From positions 17,675,063 through 17,739,062 of the forward strand of contig JAFMSR010000009.1 of the NCBI GenBank assembly GCA_022818135.1: a stretch of DNA of 64,000 nucleotides, read 5' to 3'. Below are positions 21,104-30,486 of the stretch, one piece after another (position 1 is the first letter of the stretch; each line of letters begins with the position of its first letter). The position numbers and the translations under genes were made by a program. This DNA comes from Saxidomus purpurata. Its lineage: Eukaryota > Mollusca > Bivalvia > Venerida > Veneridae. Below the pieces are notes generated by a model. That model saw only the letters and a list, made by a program, of their open reading frames with translations, was not told the origin of the DNA and did not search any database.

Positions 21104-22892
21104 TCACTGAAAACTCTTACTAGTGGCATACAATCTGCTTAAACGCCTTTTTTTCACTTTGTGCCAGTGTACAATTGCTTTTTCATAGGGGAATTTGTCA
21201 ATGTCAGGACCAGAGGACAATTTCATCAAAGTATCCAATCTTTCAGGGGCTAGGGATGTTCTAGATTTCACTTTAATCCTGTTCTGAAGACTGAACCCAC
21301 GTTCACAAGGTACACTTGACACAGGAATGCACAAGGAAATGTTGCACAATTTGTTTACAATAGGGAATTCACTGCTATGGCGCATCATAATCATTTTACA
21401 GAAATCAACATAGCTTTTATTCCTGTATGTTCCTTTCAGAAGAGATTTCACACCAGTGTATTCCCGCTTTAATTCCTTGCTGTCAACTTGGTACTTTTCT
21501 GATAAGTTTTCCAAATGTTCATCTGTTTCATCTGCAGACAACATTTCATTAGCCACTGGTTCAAACACAGAAAATGATTCCAAGATGGGAGAATCTGTAG
21601 ACATTCTGTCCTGGATACACTCTGTCACACTATTCAAATACTCTACTTTCAGTTTTTCAGTGCTGTTCTTCTCATTGGCATGTGTAAGCTGAATACCCTT
21701 ATAATACATCTTGTTTCCATTTGTAGATAACTGACTGTGAAACTCCTCCATGCACTCCCCATTTACACATTCAAGTCCCTTCAGGCGTCCAATAGCACTT
21801 TCCTTCATTGGGTTGAAATGACTTAAATCCAGGGAATCTGTCTGTAACTGTTTAGACAGAACACCAAGTATTTCCAGAGCATCTGCCAACACAGCTGTGA
21901 AGGCAGGGAACTTATAATGAAGCACTTCCTTTGACAGTCCTTCTGCTATTACATCACCAATAGTGTTCTTTCCTTCATTGGAATGCAGGTACATAACTAT
22001 TGATCCATAACACTTGTGCACAGTCTTCACAGCATCCTGCATGGCAAGCCAGCGAATATTGACAGGGTCTTTCAACTTCAGATTCGGTTCATTCATGATC
22101 TTTTGCATTTCTTCCAGCTTAAATGTTCTTATACCTGATCCATTTACGTGAATGTACAGATTTTTCAGAATATTCTTGTAGGTTTTCAAGTAGGGAATGT
22201 TCTTAGCAGCATCTGCACAAGCAAGTGATAATCTGTGGGCTACACAATGTATATGTGTCATGAATGGAGAGTCATTCTTTAGTTTTACACCAACTCCTCC
22301 CTTTCTCTCGAACATCACTGAAGCACCGTCACTACCTAGCCCTACCAAGTTGACAGTTTCTAGTCCAATGCCCTTTAGACAATTTCTTACTTCATTCACT
22401 AATTCACATCTGGTATCCTGATGTTACCAACTAGCTCGGACTTAATTCTCAGATCTGATGGGCACACATATCTTAAGTAGATCACAAGCTTTTTATGCAC
22501 TGAGAGGTCTGTACTTTCATCTAGTACTAATCCATAGTATTTAGCCTTTTTTAATTCATCCTTCATTTGTTCATCAATAACATGTAACAAGCTACTTTGA
22601 ATATCATCCACTGTAACACTGTGTAAATCACTGTATTTGATATCTACACCACTAGCTTTCATTAATCCGATAAGTTTGTTTACAGCTGAGTTGGGCTGAT
22701 TTTCTTTTGCGGCAAAGTACACTGTCCGAAACAAATGCCTGTCAGAGTCCGAGACCTTGCTTTCTTCACTACTGGTGATGGTGATTGGATCGCCTGAACT
22801 GTACAGCTGCTGTCTCATCTTGTGTGCCTCATCTGCGTCCTTGTGTTCCTTGGTGCTGTTGTGTTTCATTAGCGTAGAGTGCTGAAGGTTTC
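21104..22892 (-). pseudogene. hAT-family transposase (ZNF862-like group), one frameshift
   Basis: Two minus-strand frames join at about 22400-22415 by a single shift. The upstream part (22399-22892) starts after a good acceptor (TTGTTTTCAG) and holds a TTF/BED-like tail (STLMKHNSTKEHKD) and the first catalytic Asp motif YYGLVLDESTDLS. The downstream part (21104-22399) has LVGLGSDGASVM (second Asp), IHCVAHRLSLACADA, the DPVNIRWLA segment and the C-terminal hAT dimerisation block (FPIVNKLCNISLCIPVSS, PCERGFS, RTSLAPERLDTLM). Such proteins cut and paste DNA as dimers. The first exon (zinc-finger start) is not found, so the copy is 5'-incomplete. It is otherwise long and well preserved compared with the host DIRS, which suggests it arrived later. 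Confidence 0.82.
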
Positions 22893-23240
22893 CTGAAAAC
22901 AAGTAAAAAAAGTTAAATTCTTGTTTATGGAATAGGATTTCCAATTCAACAACCATTAGTAATTTTCAAAGTATGTGGTGATAAAAATTTTATACGCATG
23001 ACATTGTATTAAAAACAACCATGCTCTAAAATTAATTGAATTAATTGAAATAACATTTTGATTTTTTCAAGATTATTAATATTTAGATCTTGAATTTTTT
23101 CATTGTCTCATGTTAAAAAATGCGTGCAAGTTTAAAATCTATCATAAATATTCACAAGTTTTGTTATTTGCTAATATGATAAGAGCAAGGCTGAATTTGT
23201 TTGTTTTTTTTTCATTATTTTACAAAATTAAATTAAATTT
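22893..23240. other. Spacer between hAT gene and DIRS pol
   Basis: AT-rich DNA with a TTAATTGAATTAATTGAAAT patch. It should contain the upstream intron or 5' end of the hAT element, but no exon or inverted terminus is convincing. Confidence 0.35.
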
Positions 23241-24750
23241 ATGAGTGAAACTTTTGTAGCTGGGAGATTGAAAGATTTTGTTACTGAATGGAAAAAATTG
23301 ACAAATGATGACCACATTTTAGATATAGTCGAGCATTATGCCACATTACTCTTGAAATGAATGAACATGAACTATATGTTGGCAATAATTATACCCAATA
23401 TAATTTTAATGAAAAAGAACAAATAGTTATTGAAAGTGAAATTGAAAATTAAAGTTGCAAGTCATTGTAGAAGTAGAATCTCAGATTGATCAAATTTTAT
23501 CACCGATATTTCTTAGACCTAAAAAGAATGGTGAATACAGAATGGTACTCAATCTTAAGCAGTTAAACCATTGCATTCCGTATAAAAATTTTAAGATGGA
23601 AACTTTTGAGAATGCCCTTACACTTATTACCCAGGGAACATTATATGGCATCGGTCAATTTGCGTCATGCATATTATTCAATACAAATTGCTAAAGAACA
23701 ACAGAAATATTTCAGATTTTCTTGGATTGGTAAGATTTTTCAATACACTTACTTAGCAAATGGTGTGAGTGAAGGGCCAAGAATATTTACTAAGCTTTTG
23801 AAACCTGTATATGCAAAATTGAAAAGTATGGGATATGTGAATTCTGGGTTTATTGACGACAGCCTCCTTTGCGGAGACAATATAAAAGAATGCACTGCAA
23901 ATGTTAAAACTACTACTGACCTTATGACTACCGTAGGGTTTATGATAAATCAGGAAAAGTCAGTATTTGTGCCAACTACTAAAATTCAATATTTAGGAAA
24001 CATTATAGATTCTGAAAAAATGATTGTTCAATTAACAAGAGAAAGACAAGAGTCCATTTTATTTGCATGTAAGACTCTCATTAGGAAAAACAAAGCAACA
24101 ATCAGGGAAGTTGGATTAGTAGTAGCCAGTTTCTCTGCAGTAGAATATGCTAAGCTTCATTACAATGATTACAGGCAGTTTGAACTAGCTAAAATTCAGG
24201 CACTTTGTATAAAATAGGGTAATTATGCCATGATGGAAATTACTTATGACATGAAAACAGAACTGAGTTGGTGGTTAGAAAATCTAGAATTTCAAGTAAG
24301 AAATATTATTCACCAGTCTGCAGAAGTTGAATTGTATACTAATGCATCCCTATTAGATTGGGGTTCAAGCTTAGGGGCCTGTAAAATAGGTGGTCGCTGG
24401 GACAATTCAGAGTGTAATTATCACATAAATGCATTAGAACTATTAGCAATATTTCATGCATTGAAATCTTTCAAGGATCAGGTTCATGGGAAAAGAGTAA
24501 AAAATTTCTCTGATAACACTACAGCAGTCAGTTAAATTAACAATATGGGGGGTATAAAATCCGTGGATTGTAACAAGATAAGTGTAGACATTTGGAATTG
24601 GTGCATCGAGCATACATTTGGCTAACATGTTCTCACATTGCTGGTTCAGACAATATTCATGCAGATGAAGCGTCAAGGTGCTTTAATGACCAGCTAGAGT
24701 GGAAATTAGATGAACATATTTTTCAGCATATTTGTGCTACAGTATCACAA
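23241..24750 (+). pseudogene. DIRS-type reverse transcriptase / RNase H, broken
   Basis: Starts MSETFVAGRLKDFVTEWKKL. After a decayed stretch come the RT blocks: PIFLRPKKNGEYRMVLNLKQ, FKMETFENALTLIT, VNLRHAYYSIQIA, LANGVSEGPRIFTKLLKPVY, the catalytic FIDDSLL, and EKSVFVPTTKIQYLGNIIDS. RNase H follows: VELYTNASLLDWG, HINALELLAIFHALKSF and SDNTTAVS, then INNMGG and SHIAGSDNIHADEASR. Lesions include a one-base shift near 23640, TAG at 24215 and TAA at 24533. The order RT then RNase H with these signatures is typical of DIRS/Ngaro elements. The element is cut at about 24750. Confidence 0.82.
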
Positions 24751-24751
24751 G

Positions 24752-24940
24752 GTGTTTTCCAAATGTCACCCGGTCACCGCGACAGAAATTCATTCTGGGT
24801 GACAAGTCACGGTGACGAGGTCACCCTAAAAAAATTTTGGTCACCTAAATGGTCACCGCGACCATTCCTGATGGTCTGAAGGATGCGATCGCGGTGTTTC
24901 GCGGTGGCCGGTCACGGTGATTCGCGATGACCAACTCGAC
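24752..24940. repeat. TCACCGCG-rich foldback repeat
   Basis: CpG-rich, unlike its surroundings, with many TCACCGCG / CGCGGTGA variants on both strands (GGTCACCGCGAC, TCGCGGTGTTTCGCGGTGG). A related stretch lies at 3505-3640. It marks the point where the DIRS RNase H stops. Confidence 0.55.
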
Positions 24941-26827
24941 TGAAATACAGTAATTGACACTTACATTTGTATTTTGTTGTATTTATTAACCTTCCAAATG
25001 TTAAATGTAATAATTTTTATTACTGCTTAGTAGATTTTATCCACGTTTAATATAATCTCGGAAGTTATGTTTTCGCCATATTGGTGGTTTTGTATTCATA
25101 CGTATACATGTACAAAGTATATTATATTTCAATAGACGCGATACATAAAAAACTTATGTCCTCAAAGAAAATCGGAATAATACATACAAATATAATATTG
25201 TCGAATGTTTAATAAAGATTAAGAGCCGTACTTTCGCATTTAAATATATAATATACATATGTGCGTGTATTGTACTACGATGATGACAAACTTAAAAAAA
25301 ACACTTCTCACATCTATGTGTAGTAACTGGATATATTTGAATGTCACAGTATCATTATTTCGATATACCTTCTGTAAAAAAAGTGCAGGTGTAAGACTTG
25401 TGTGATAATTAAGATTAGCGCGTGATGACTTTAAAAAGGATCAAATGCAATCTTTTCGCGATTTAATATTATATTTCTTTTCCAGGTGTCCCTTGTAAAG
25501 TTTACCACCAGTTTTTCGATACAGTATTTCAGTCTTTTCCCCCTTAATGCAATTTTTTTGTGTTACGACATTTTGTTTTGTTGACGTTCCTGTTTGCTTA
25601 TTTTTACGTCATTACTAATACATGTAGTTTATTTTCAAATAGAACCCTACTTTCAGTTTTGTTTTGTTTGCATTCCTGCTTGTTTTATTTATTTATTGAC
25701 ATTCCTGTTCATAACTACAGCCAGTTGAATTACGTACATACAATTTATAATTTGATTTTAATATTATTGAAATTGTTAAGTTAAAATTAATGGTAGCAGT
25801 TACTACTTCTTTCAATTTTGAATACTTTATAATTCATTTACAGTGTATTCATAAAATTATTAACTTTTCTTTGTTTATAGCAGTACTTGATGTTCATGCA
25901 GCTGATAGCAGGTCCAATTAATCTGACTGGGTTCTCACCAGCAACGTACGGGTTCGGAGTCAGACGCTGAACCCCTACACGTTGACATAGCCATCTTATA
26001 TTCATCTGTATACACTCAGTAATACTCTTGTAATTAAATTGGCCAATTAAGTCAGTTGTTCGTTATCTGTACATTGAAATTGTTATTATTTCATCGTGAT
26101 TATAATAACAGAGTAATAGCTGGGCAATAATCTTGTAAATTAGACATTTTGTTAGCTCATATATTTCTTTTTCATTTTCAAGTAATTTCAAATGATACAT
26201 GTATTTTCAATGACTGATGTTTTAAACACTTTGTACATACACATCTGCATTCTTCTTTATGAAGTATAGTCATATGCGACTGAGATGCACTAAAGATAGC
26301 TTATTGGTATTTTTCAAATCGGGTGAAAGAGCATATGGACGACAGACGGATAGTGAATGATCACAAAAGCTCGCACCTGTAAGTGCTCAATAGTGATAAT
26401 AAATGGGATTGATAATATGCATACATGTTCGAGACTCGCCAGTGATGTACCTGAATCTGAACACTGCTCATCATTGTTGCATTACATTCATGATAAGCAT
26501 AGGGGCAGCTTCCTGGCTTAAACCAGTACTTGATAAGCAGGATAAGTGAGAGTTTAACAAAGCAATATGTACCTTTCTTCCTGGAAGTACAGTATATGAA
26601 ACCAGTACTTGGGCTGTTAAAATTATCGCACATTAAAGGCGAATTAATAACTGAAATAAAAGCAAACGTCGATCTAAAAAAATTTTATTTTGACATCATT
26701 TAAGACATATCGTACCATAATGTTAATACTATCATCTATTGTTTTATATTTCTTAATGACTTAGCAAGATGTCCGGCATAACAATTTTCCATGTATGTTC
26801 AACTATGTTCACACAATTATCCACTGT
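24941..26827. other. Intergenic, AT-rich, no gene supported
   Basis: Unique-looking AT-rich DNA. A hydrophobic 74-codon frame (25560-25784) is a by-product of a T-rich repeat (GTTTTGTTTGCATTCCTG-like phrases twice). At 26500-26620 the phrase AACCAGTACTTG occurs twice about 80 bp apart. No exon was recognised. Confidence 0.4.
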
Positions 26828-27985
26828 TTACATTTCTAAATAGCTCAACATTGAGCAGAATGACATGTCCGGCATAGCGTTTTCTTGCATGTTTGATAGT
26901 GGCATATCATTGTTGAGTGTTGCCGGCTGGCCCTTGTTCTTCTTCTCTTTCCGCATGAAGGACGTTTGTCTTCTCAACAGTTCGTTTATCTTCGGCACCA
27001 CGCGTTCTCGCCAAACACTCTCACTTGTAACATCTGGATAGTAATAATTTACATATTTCTTAATGGCATCTTTCCTCACTGGGCAGAGCTCCGCCTTTTG
27101 AAGTTTTCCTCCACCATACCAATTGAAGTTGTATCTTAAATTTGCCACACCAAACAGTTCTGGAAAAAACTTCTGAACTAACTTCGCAGCGAAATTCCCT
27201 GCATTTGAAGAGTCTTCTTTAATGCCCCATACCTCACTTTGGTCAAGTTGATATCTCGGGTGTATATCATCTGGCATGTTGTCATTGGCATTGTCAGCAG
27301 CTGGTTGTGTAGCGTCTGTCTGAGTGTTGGGACCTCTCTGCAAGGCTACATTCTGAGCCACTAACATCTCTACTAACGCCTTCGTTTCTCTAAGTTCGAT
27401 GACCGTGTCTGCATTACATTTTACATTCGTCTCAAGCTGGCGTCTCATCTTCCCTACTTCCAAGGCTAAATGTGACACGGAAGCTTCCAAAGACTGGAGG
27501 TAGGCAAATGTGCCGGAGGAGCCAGACGTAGAAGGAATAGGTCGTGTAGCTCTGAACACAGATACTGGTGTGTCTGGTGCTTGTGTTGGTGTCTGGTGCT
27601 CCCCAGTTTCTTGTCGATGTGCATGTGTTGCAGCTAATGGCATGTTTGGTGTGTCTGGTGCTGCAGCTAATGGCATGTTTGGTGTGTCTGGTGCTGGTGC
27701 TCGAATCTGGTGTTCCTCAATGTCTTCTTGTGGATTTGCATGTGTTGCAGCTAATGGCGTGTTTGGTGCTGGTGCTCGAATCTGGTGGTCCCCAATGTCT
27801 TCTTGTGGATTTGCATGTGTTGCAGCTTCTGGCGTGTTTGGTGTGTCTGGTGCTGGTGTTGTAGACTCGTCTGGTGCATTGGATTCTGTCGATGTTGTGT
27901 CTGCCTCTGAGGCTGATGTTGGACATGTTGTTCTTGGTGGCGAACTTAAAACCAGCACCTTTGCCATGGGTTTACCACTTTTTGT
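26828..27985 (-). CDS. BEN gene 2, last exon
   Basis: Acceptor ATTTTTCAG immediately before ACAAAAAGTGG, 386 codons including the TAA stop. The frame is also open 63 codons into the intron, but those codons read as AT-rich non-protein sequence, so the acceptor is preferred over the upstream ATG at 28174. Confidence 0.75.
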   Translation of the reverse strand, partial: TKSGKPMAKVLVLSSPPRTTCPTSASEADTTSTESNAPDESTTPAPDTPNTPEAATHANPQEDIGDHQIRAPAPNTPLAATHANPQEDIEEHQIRAPAPDTPNMPLAAAPDTPNMPLAATHAHRQETGEHQTPTQAPDTPVSVFRATRPIPSTSGSSGTFAYLQSLEASVSHLALEVGKMRRQLETNVKCNADTVIELRETKALVEMLVAQNVALQRGPNTQTDATQPAADNANDNMPDDIHPRYQLDQSEVWGIKEDSSNAGNFAAKLVQKFFPELFGVANLRYNFNWYGGGKLQKAELCPVRKDAIKKYVNYYYPDVTSESVWRERVVPKINELLRRQTSFMRKEKKNKGQPATLNNDMPLSNMQENAMPDMSFCSMLSYLEM

Positions 27986-28571
27986 CTGAAAAATATGTTT
28001 CTCTTTGTAACATAATGTTAAAATACAATTTCCACACAAAACAAATGTTAAAAAATAAAAATTGCTGCTGAATTCTATTTTGATATAGAATGTTCGATTA
28101 TTACAGTCACACGATATGCCCAAATTCACTACCCATGATTTTTTCAGATAAGTATCACTCCTAAGATTTTTCATTAAACTCGGATGCCTGTGTACCTGAG
28201 AATAATGTGAACAGTACTAGTAGTTAATGATAGACAGATGCAAGTAAGCGATCTCAGTGTGCTCCTTCATACACTTTGTTTATAATACACATACAAAATG
28301 AGAATATATACAGCCACTCAGACAAGTGTATGAGAGCACACGTGTTAATGATAAGTGACAAAGCATTATTGAGTATGAAAACTTTCACACACACGGTTAC
28401 CTTTTGAGCAGGTGCTTTCCTTTTTCGGGATGCTGCGACTGGGCGCTTTTCTTTTTGCCCTTCTTCCATTCTTTGTTTCATATCTTTCTCGGTCCCAGAG
28501 TCCACCACGACTGCCTCATCAACTTGGGATCTGTTGCCCCATTGAACTTGATAAAGTTTATCAACCTCGAT
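26828..28571 (-). CDS. Second BEN-domain protein gene, last two exons (5' end not found)
   Basis: Exons 28401-28571 and 26828-27985 (minus strand) join in phase 0 and give 442 visible residues. The first exon carries LYQVQWGN, then a basic cluster (SRKRKAPAQK), a likely nuclear signal. The second carries a Pro/Thr/Ala-rich region with 25-residue tandem repeats, then a coiled coil (SVSHLALEVGKMRRQLE, LRETKALVEMLVAQN). A clear BEN domain lies at about residues 320-396: AAKLVQKFFPELFG, NWYGGGK, KDAIKKYVNYYYPDV, VWRERVVPKINELLRR. The layout parallels the gene at 854-14643, which faces it. The start codon exon lies further up the minus strand or has been lost; the Tc1-like insertion at 29.2 kb lies on that side. 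BEN domains bind DNA or chromatin proteins; the specific role is unknown. Confidence 0.75.
27630..27865 (-). repeat. 75-bp coding tandem repeat in BEN gene 2
   Basis: Imperfect 75-bp units (25 codons) encode THANPQEDI, then HQIRAPAP and NTPLAA. The phrase TCGAATCTGG recurs at 27701 and 27776. A shorter APDTPNMPLAA double follows. Unit length is a multiple of three, so copy number can change without a frameshift. Confidence 0.75.
28401..28571 (-). CDS. BEN gene 2, penultimate exon
   Basis: Acceptor TGTACTTACAG, donor GTAACC, 57 codons in phase 0. Encodes IEVDKLYQVQWGN, then VVVDSGTEKDMKQRMEEGQK and the basic SRKRKAPAQK. The exon has no start of its own. Confidence 0.68.
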
Positions 28572-29208
28572 CTGTAAGTACAGTATATAGAGAAAAAATT
28601 CAATTTACATGGCGACAGTTACTTCCTACGGAAAGTATTTTTTTCTATGTATATCTTATGTAGCTATACCGGATTTATACGTACTTAATGAATTAATTAG
28701 TGTGATTTCATTTCAGTTACTTGTACAGAAAACTTTTTCCTGGACACTGTATTCTTCTGTATGTTTCCCTCACTATTTTTCTAATTTAATGAAACGAAAT
28801 AAAGATAAAATGTACAGGGGTCTCAGTAGATCTAGTTGAAGAAGAAGAAATACATTGTCTTTTTTTATCAGGATTTCTATAATTTTTCAATGATTTATGA
28901 ATGGACGTTTTTCATATGCTTGTGGTAATTGATCCCCCTCCACCCCTGCCCCCTACCCACACACAAAACCTTTTACACACGGTTTTTGAACAGTCATGCC
29001 AAGGTCTCGACTACATAAAAGTAATGTAGGTCTTCCGAACCATTCTACTTCAAAGTAATGTTTACAGATGTATTGGACAATTTTCACTTTTTGCCGACAT
29101 GGAAAAATGTAGACGGACGGACAGACGGACAGACGGATGGTGCGATTTCGGTGGCATAAAAATACTGTCAATTTGAACGGACTGCAATACACACAAACGC
29201 GGAATTAA
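28572..29208. other. Intergenic; CGGACAGA minisatellite patch
   Basis: No start-codon exon for the neighbouring BEN gene could be supported on the minus strand here. A short ACGGACGGACAGACGGACAG run sits at 29112-29140. Such runs are frequent at the ends of bivalve repeats in my recollection. A C-rich stretch lies at 28933-28970. Confidence 0.4.
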
Positions 29209-30204
29209 CTTAGTGTCATTGGCTTCTTAAAGCATAATGGATACTTTAACCCAGACGAAATCGTTTCAAAATCTGTAGTGACAAGGAAAATTTCAGTAAG
29301 GGACATAGAGGTAGTGCGCAAATCACTAACGTTGAACCCAAACCAGTCTTCAAGAGATATCCACAGAGAGTTAAAGGAAGACGGGGCAAATTTTTCTATG
29401 CGAACAACACTTAATGCAATTAGTGCTGCAGGATTTACGGATGGGAACCCGCGATATGCCCAAATGGTTAAAGATAAAAACAAGGACCCACAAGTAGCTT
29501 TTTGCAAAACATTGGTAGAGAACAATGACACACTTAGTGATATCATTTTTTCCGATGAAAGTTCGATTCAATTACACAACAATAAAACTCAGTGCTACCG
29601 TCCCAAAGACACAATGAAATTACAAATTCCTAAACCGAAACACCCTCTTAAAGTGCATGTGTGGGCGGGCATAAGTAGACGTGGAGCTACAAAAATTCTT
29701 ATTTTCGATGGAATAATGGAAAGTACGTTTTTCACCAACTCAATACTGCCATTCGTTAATGAGATTTATTCAGATGGGCACCGTTTTCAGCAAGACAATG
29801 ATCCAAAACATCGGTCAAATATTGCTAAGAAATTTAAGATCGACAATGGAATAAACTGGTGGAATGTGTGGCCATCCGAAAGCCCGGACTTAAACCCAAT
29901 AGAAATGGTGTGGGCTCAGTTAAAAAGACACATAGCAAAGAATGATCCCCGCACGAAAGATGAACTTATTGCGGAAATTCAAAACTTCTGGCGGACTAAA
30001 GTGACTGTCGATTTGTGCAACAGATACATAGACCACATATTCAAAGTTGCACCAGTGTGCATAATCATGAACGGCAAAGCTACCGGTGACGTGCCTAAAA
30101 TGCTTTTCAGTGAGCGATCGGAGGGGAAAAGTTTCCGTCATTTTAGTGATTTGTTACAGACCAACGAAATGAAGGACAAAGTGGCACGATTGGATATAGT
30201 ATAA
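29209..30204 (+). pseudogene. Tc1/mariner-superfamily transposase, 5'-truncated
   Basis: Open for 331 codons from just after TAA at 29206, with no good initiator Met near the start. The N-terminal part (IGFLKHNGYFNPDEIV, SSRDIHRELKEDG) is the second half of the DNA-binding helix-turn-helix pair; the first half is absent. The catalytic DDE domain is complete: IIFSDESSIQL, RFQQDNDPKHRSN and SPDLNPIEMVW. I count 35 residues between the second Asp and the Glu, one more than classical Tc1. The family cuts and pastes at TA dinucleotides. No convincing terminal inverted repeats were found. The intact 3' part suggests fairly recent activity. The truncated start could instead reflect a missed 5' exon. 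Confidence 0.8.
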
Positions 30205-30247
30205 GTAAAAAAGTGATGAATATCATTGGTTATGAACTGGAAAAGGT

Positions 30248-30374
30248 TTGAGCTTGCCCCGTGGTCAGTGTGACCCAGGATATGTGGGCTATAGTGGTGC
30301 AACGACATCAGCTCCAACTAACAATGCCACTCAAAAGGGAGAAATCTGCCCAAGGGGAGGTTACTGTGTACTAG
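30248..30374 (+). pseudogene. Orphan cysteine-rich (ephrin-receptor-like / GCC2-GCC3-type) exon remnant
   Basis: The frame reads LPRGQCDPGYVGYSGATTSA, then PTNNATQKGEICPRGGYCVLG, and ends at a good donor (CTAG then GTATGT). The Cys-Pro-Gly-Tyr spacing is that of ephrin-receptor-like cysteine-rich modules common in large secreted or membrane proteins of molluscs. Where a Cys is expected (GYVCYSG) there is Gly, and no acceptor or neighbouring exon was found. It lies just 3' of the Tc1-like transposase. It is probably a relic. Confidence 0.45.
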
Positions 30375-30486
30375 GTATGTCTGATTTACTTTTGTGTCTT
30401 TTCACTGAATCTGAATACTCAGTTCTTTTTCATTTATACCTGAGAAAAGTAGTAGTGTCAGTAAGTGATCTGTTAGCTGCTCTATC

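Larger units (their letters stand above)
19232..24750 (+). mobile_element. Decayed DIRS-type retrotransposon split by a hAT insertion
   Basis: A gag-like gene (19232-20425) and an RT/RNase H gene (23241-24750) lie in the same orientation with DIRS-family motifs. Between them sits a minus-strand hAT transposase region. No tyrosine recombinase, methyltransferase or terminal repeat is left: the RNase H region stops abruptly at about 24750, where a TCACCGCG-rich repeat begins. The outer 5' limit is uncertain. This is a dead composite, judged by stop codons and frameshifts in every gene. Confidence 0.7.

Noticed and set aside
25560..25784. Hydrophobic 74-codon frame resembling a membrane peptide
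   Set aside because: It is T-rich repetitive DNA with duplicated GTTTTGTTTGCATTCCTG-like phrases and no start or splice context.
27510..27989. 159-codon Cys/Val/Gly-rich frame on the + strand
   Set aside because: It is antisense to the BEN gene's repetitive linker and exists because of that repeat's composition.
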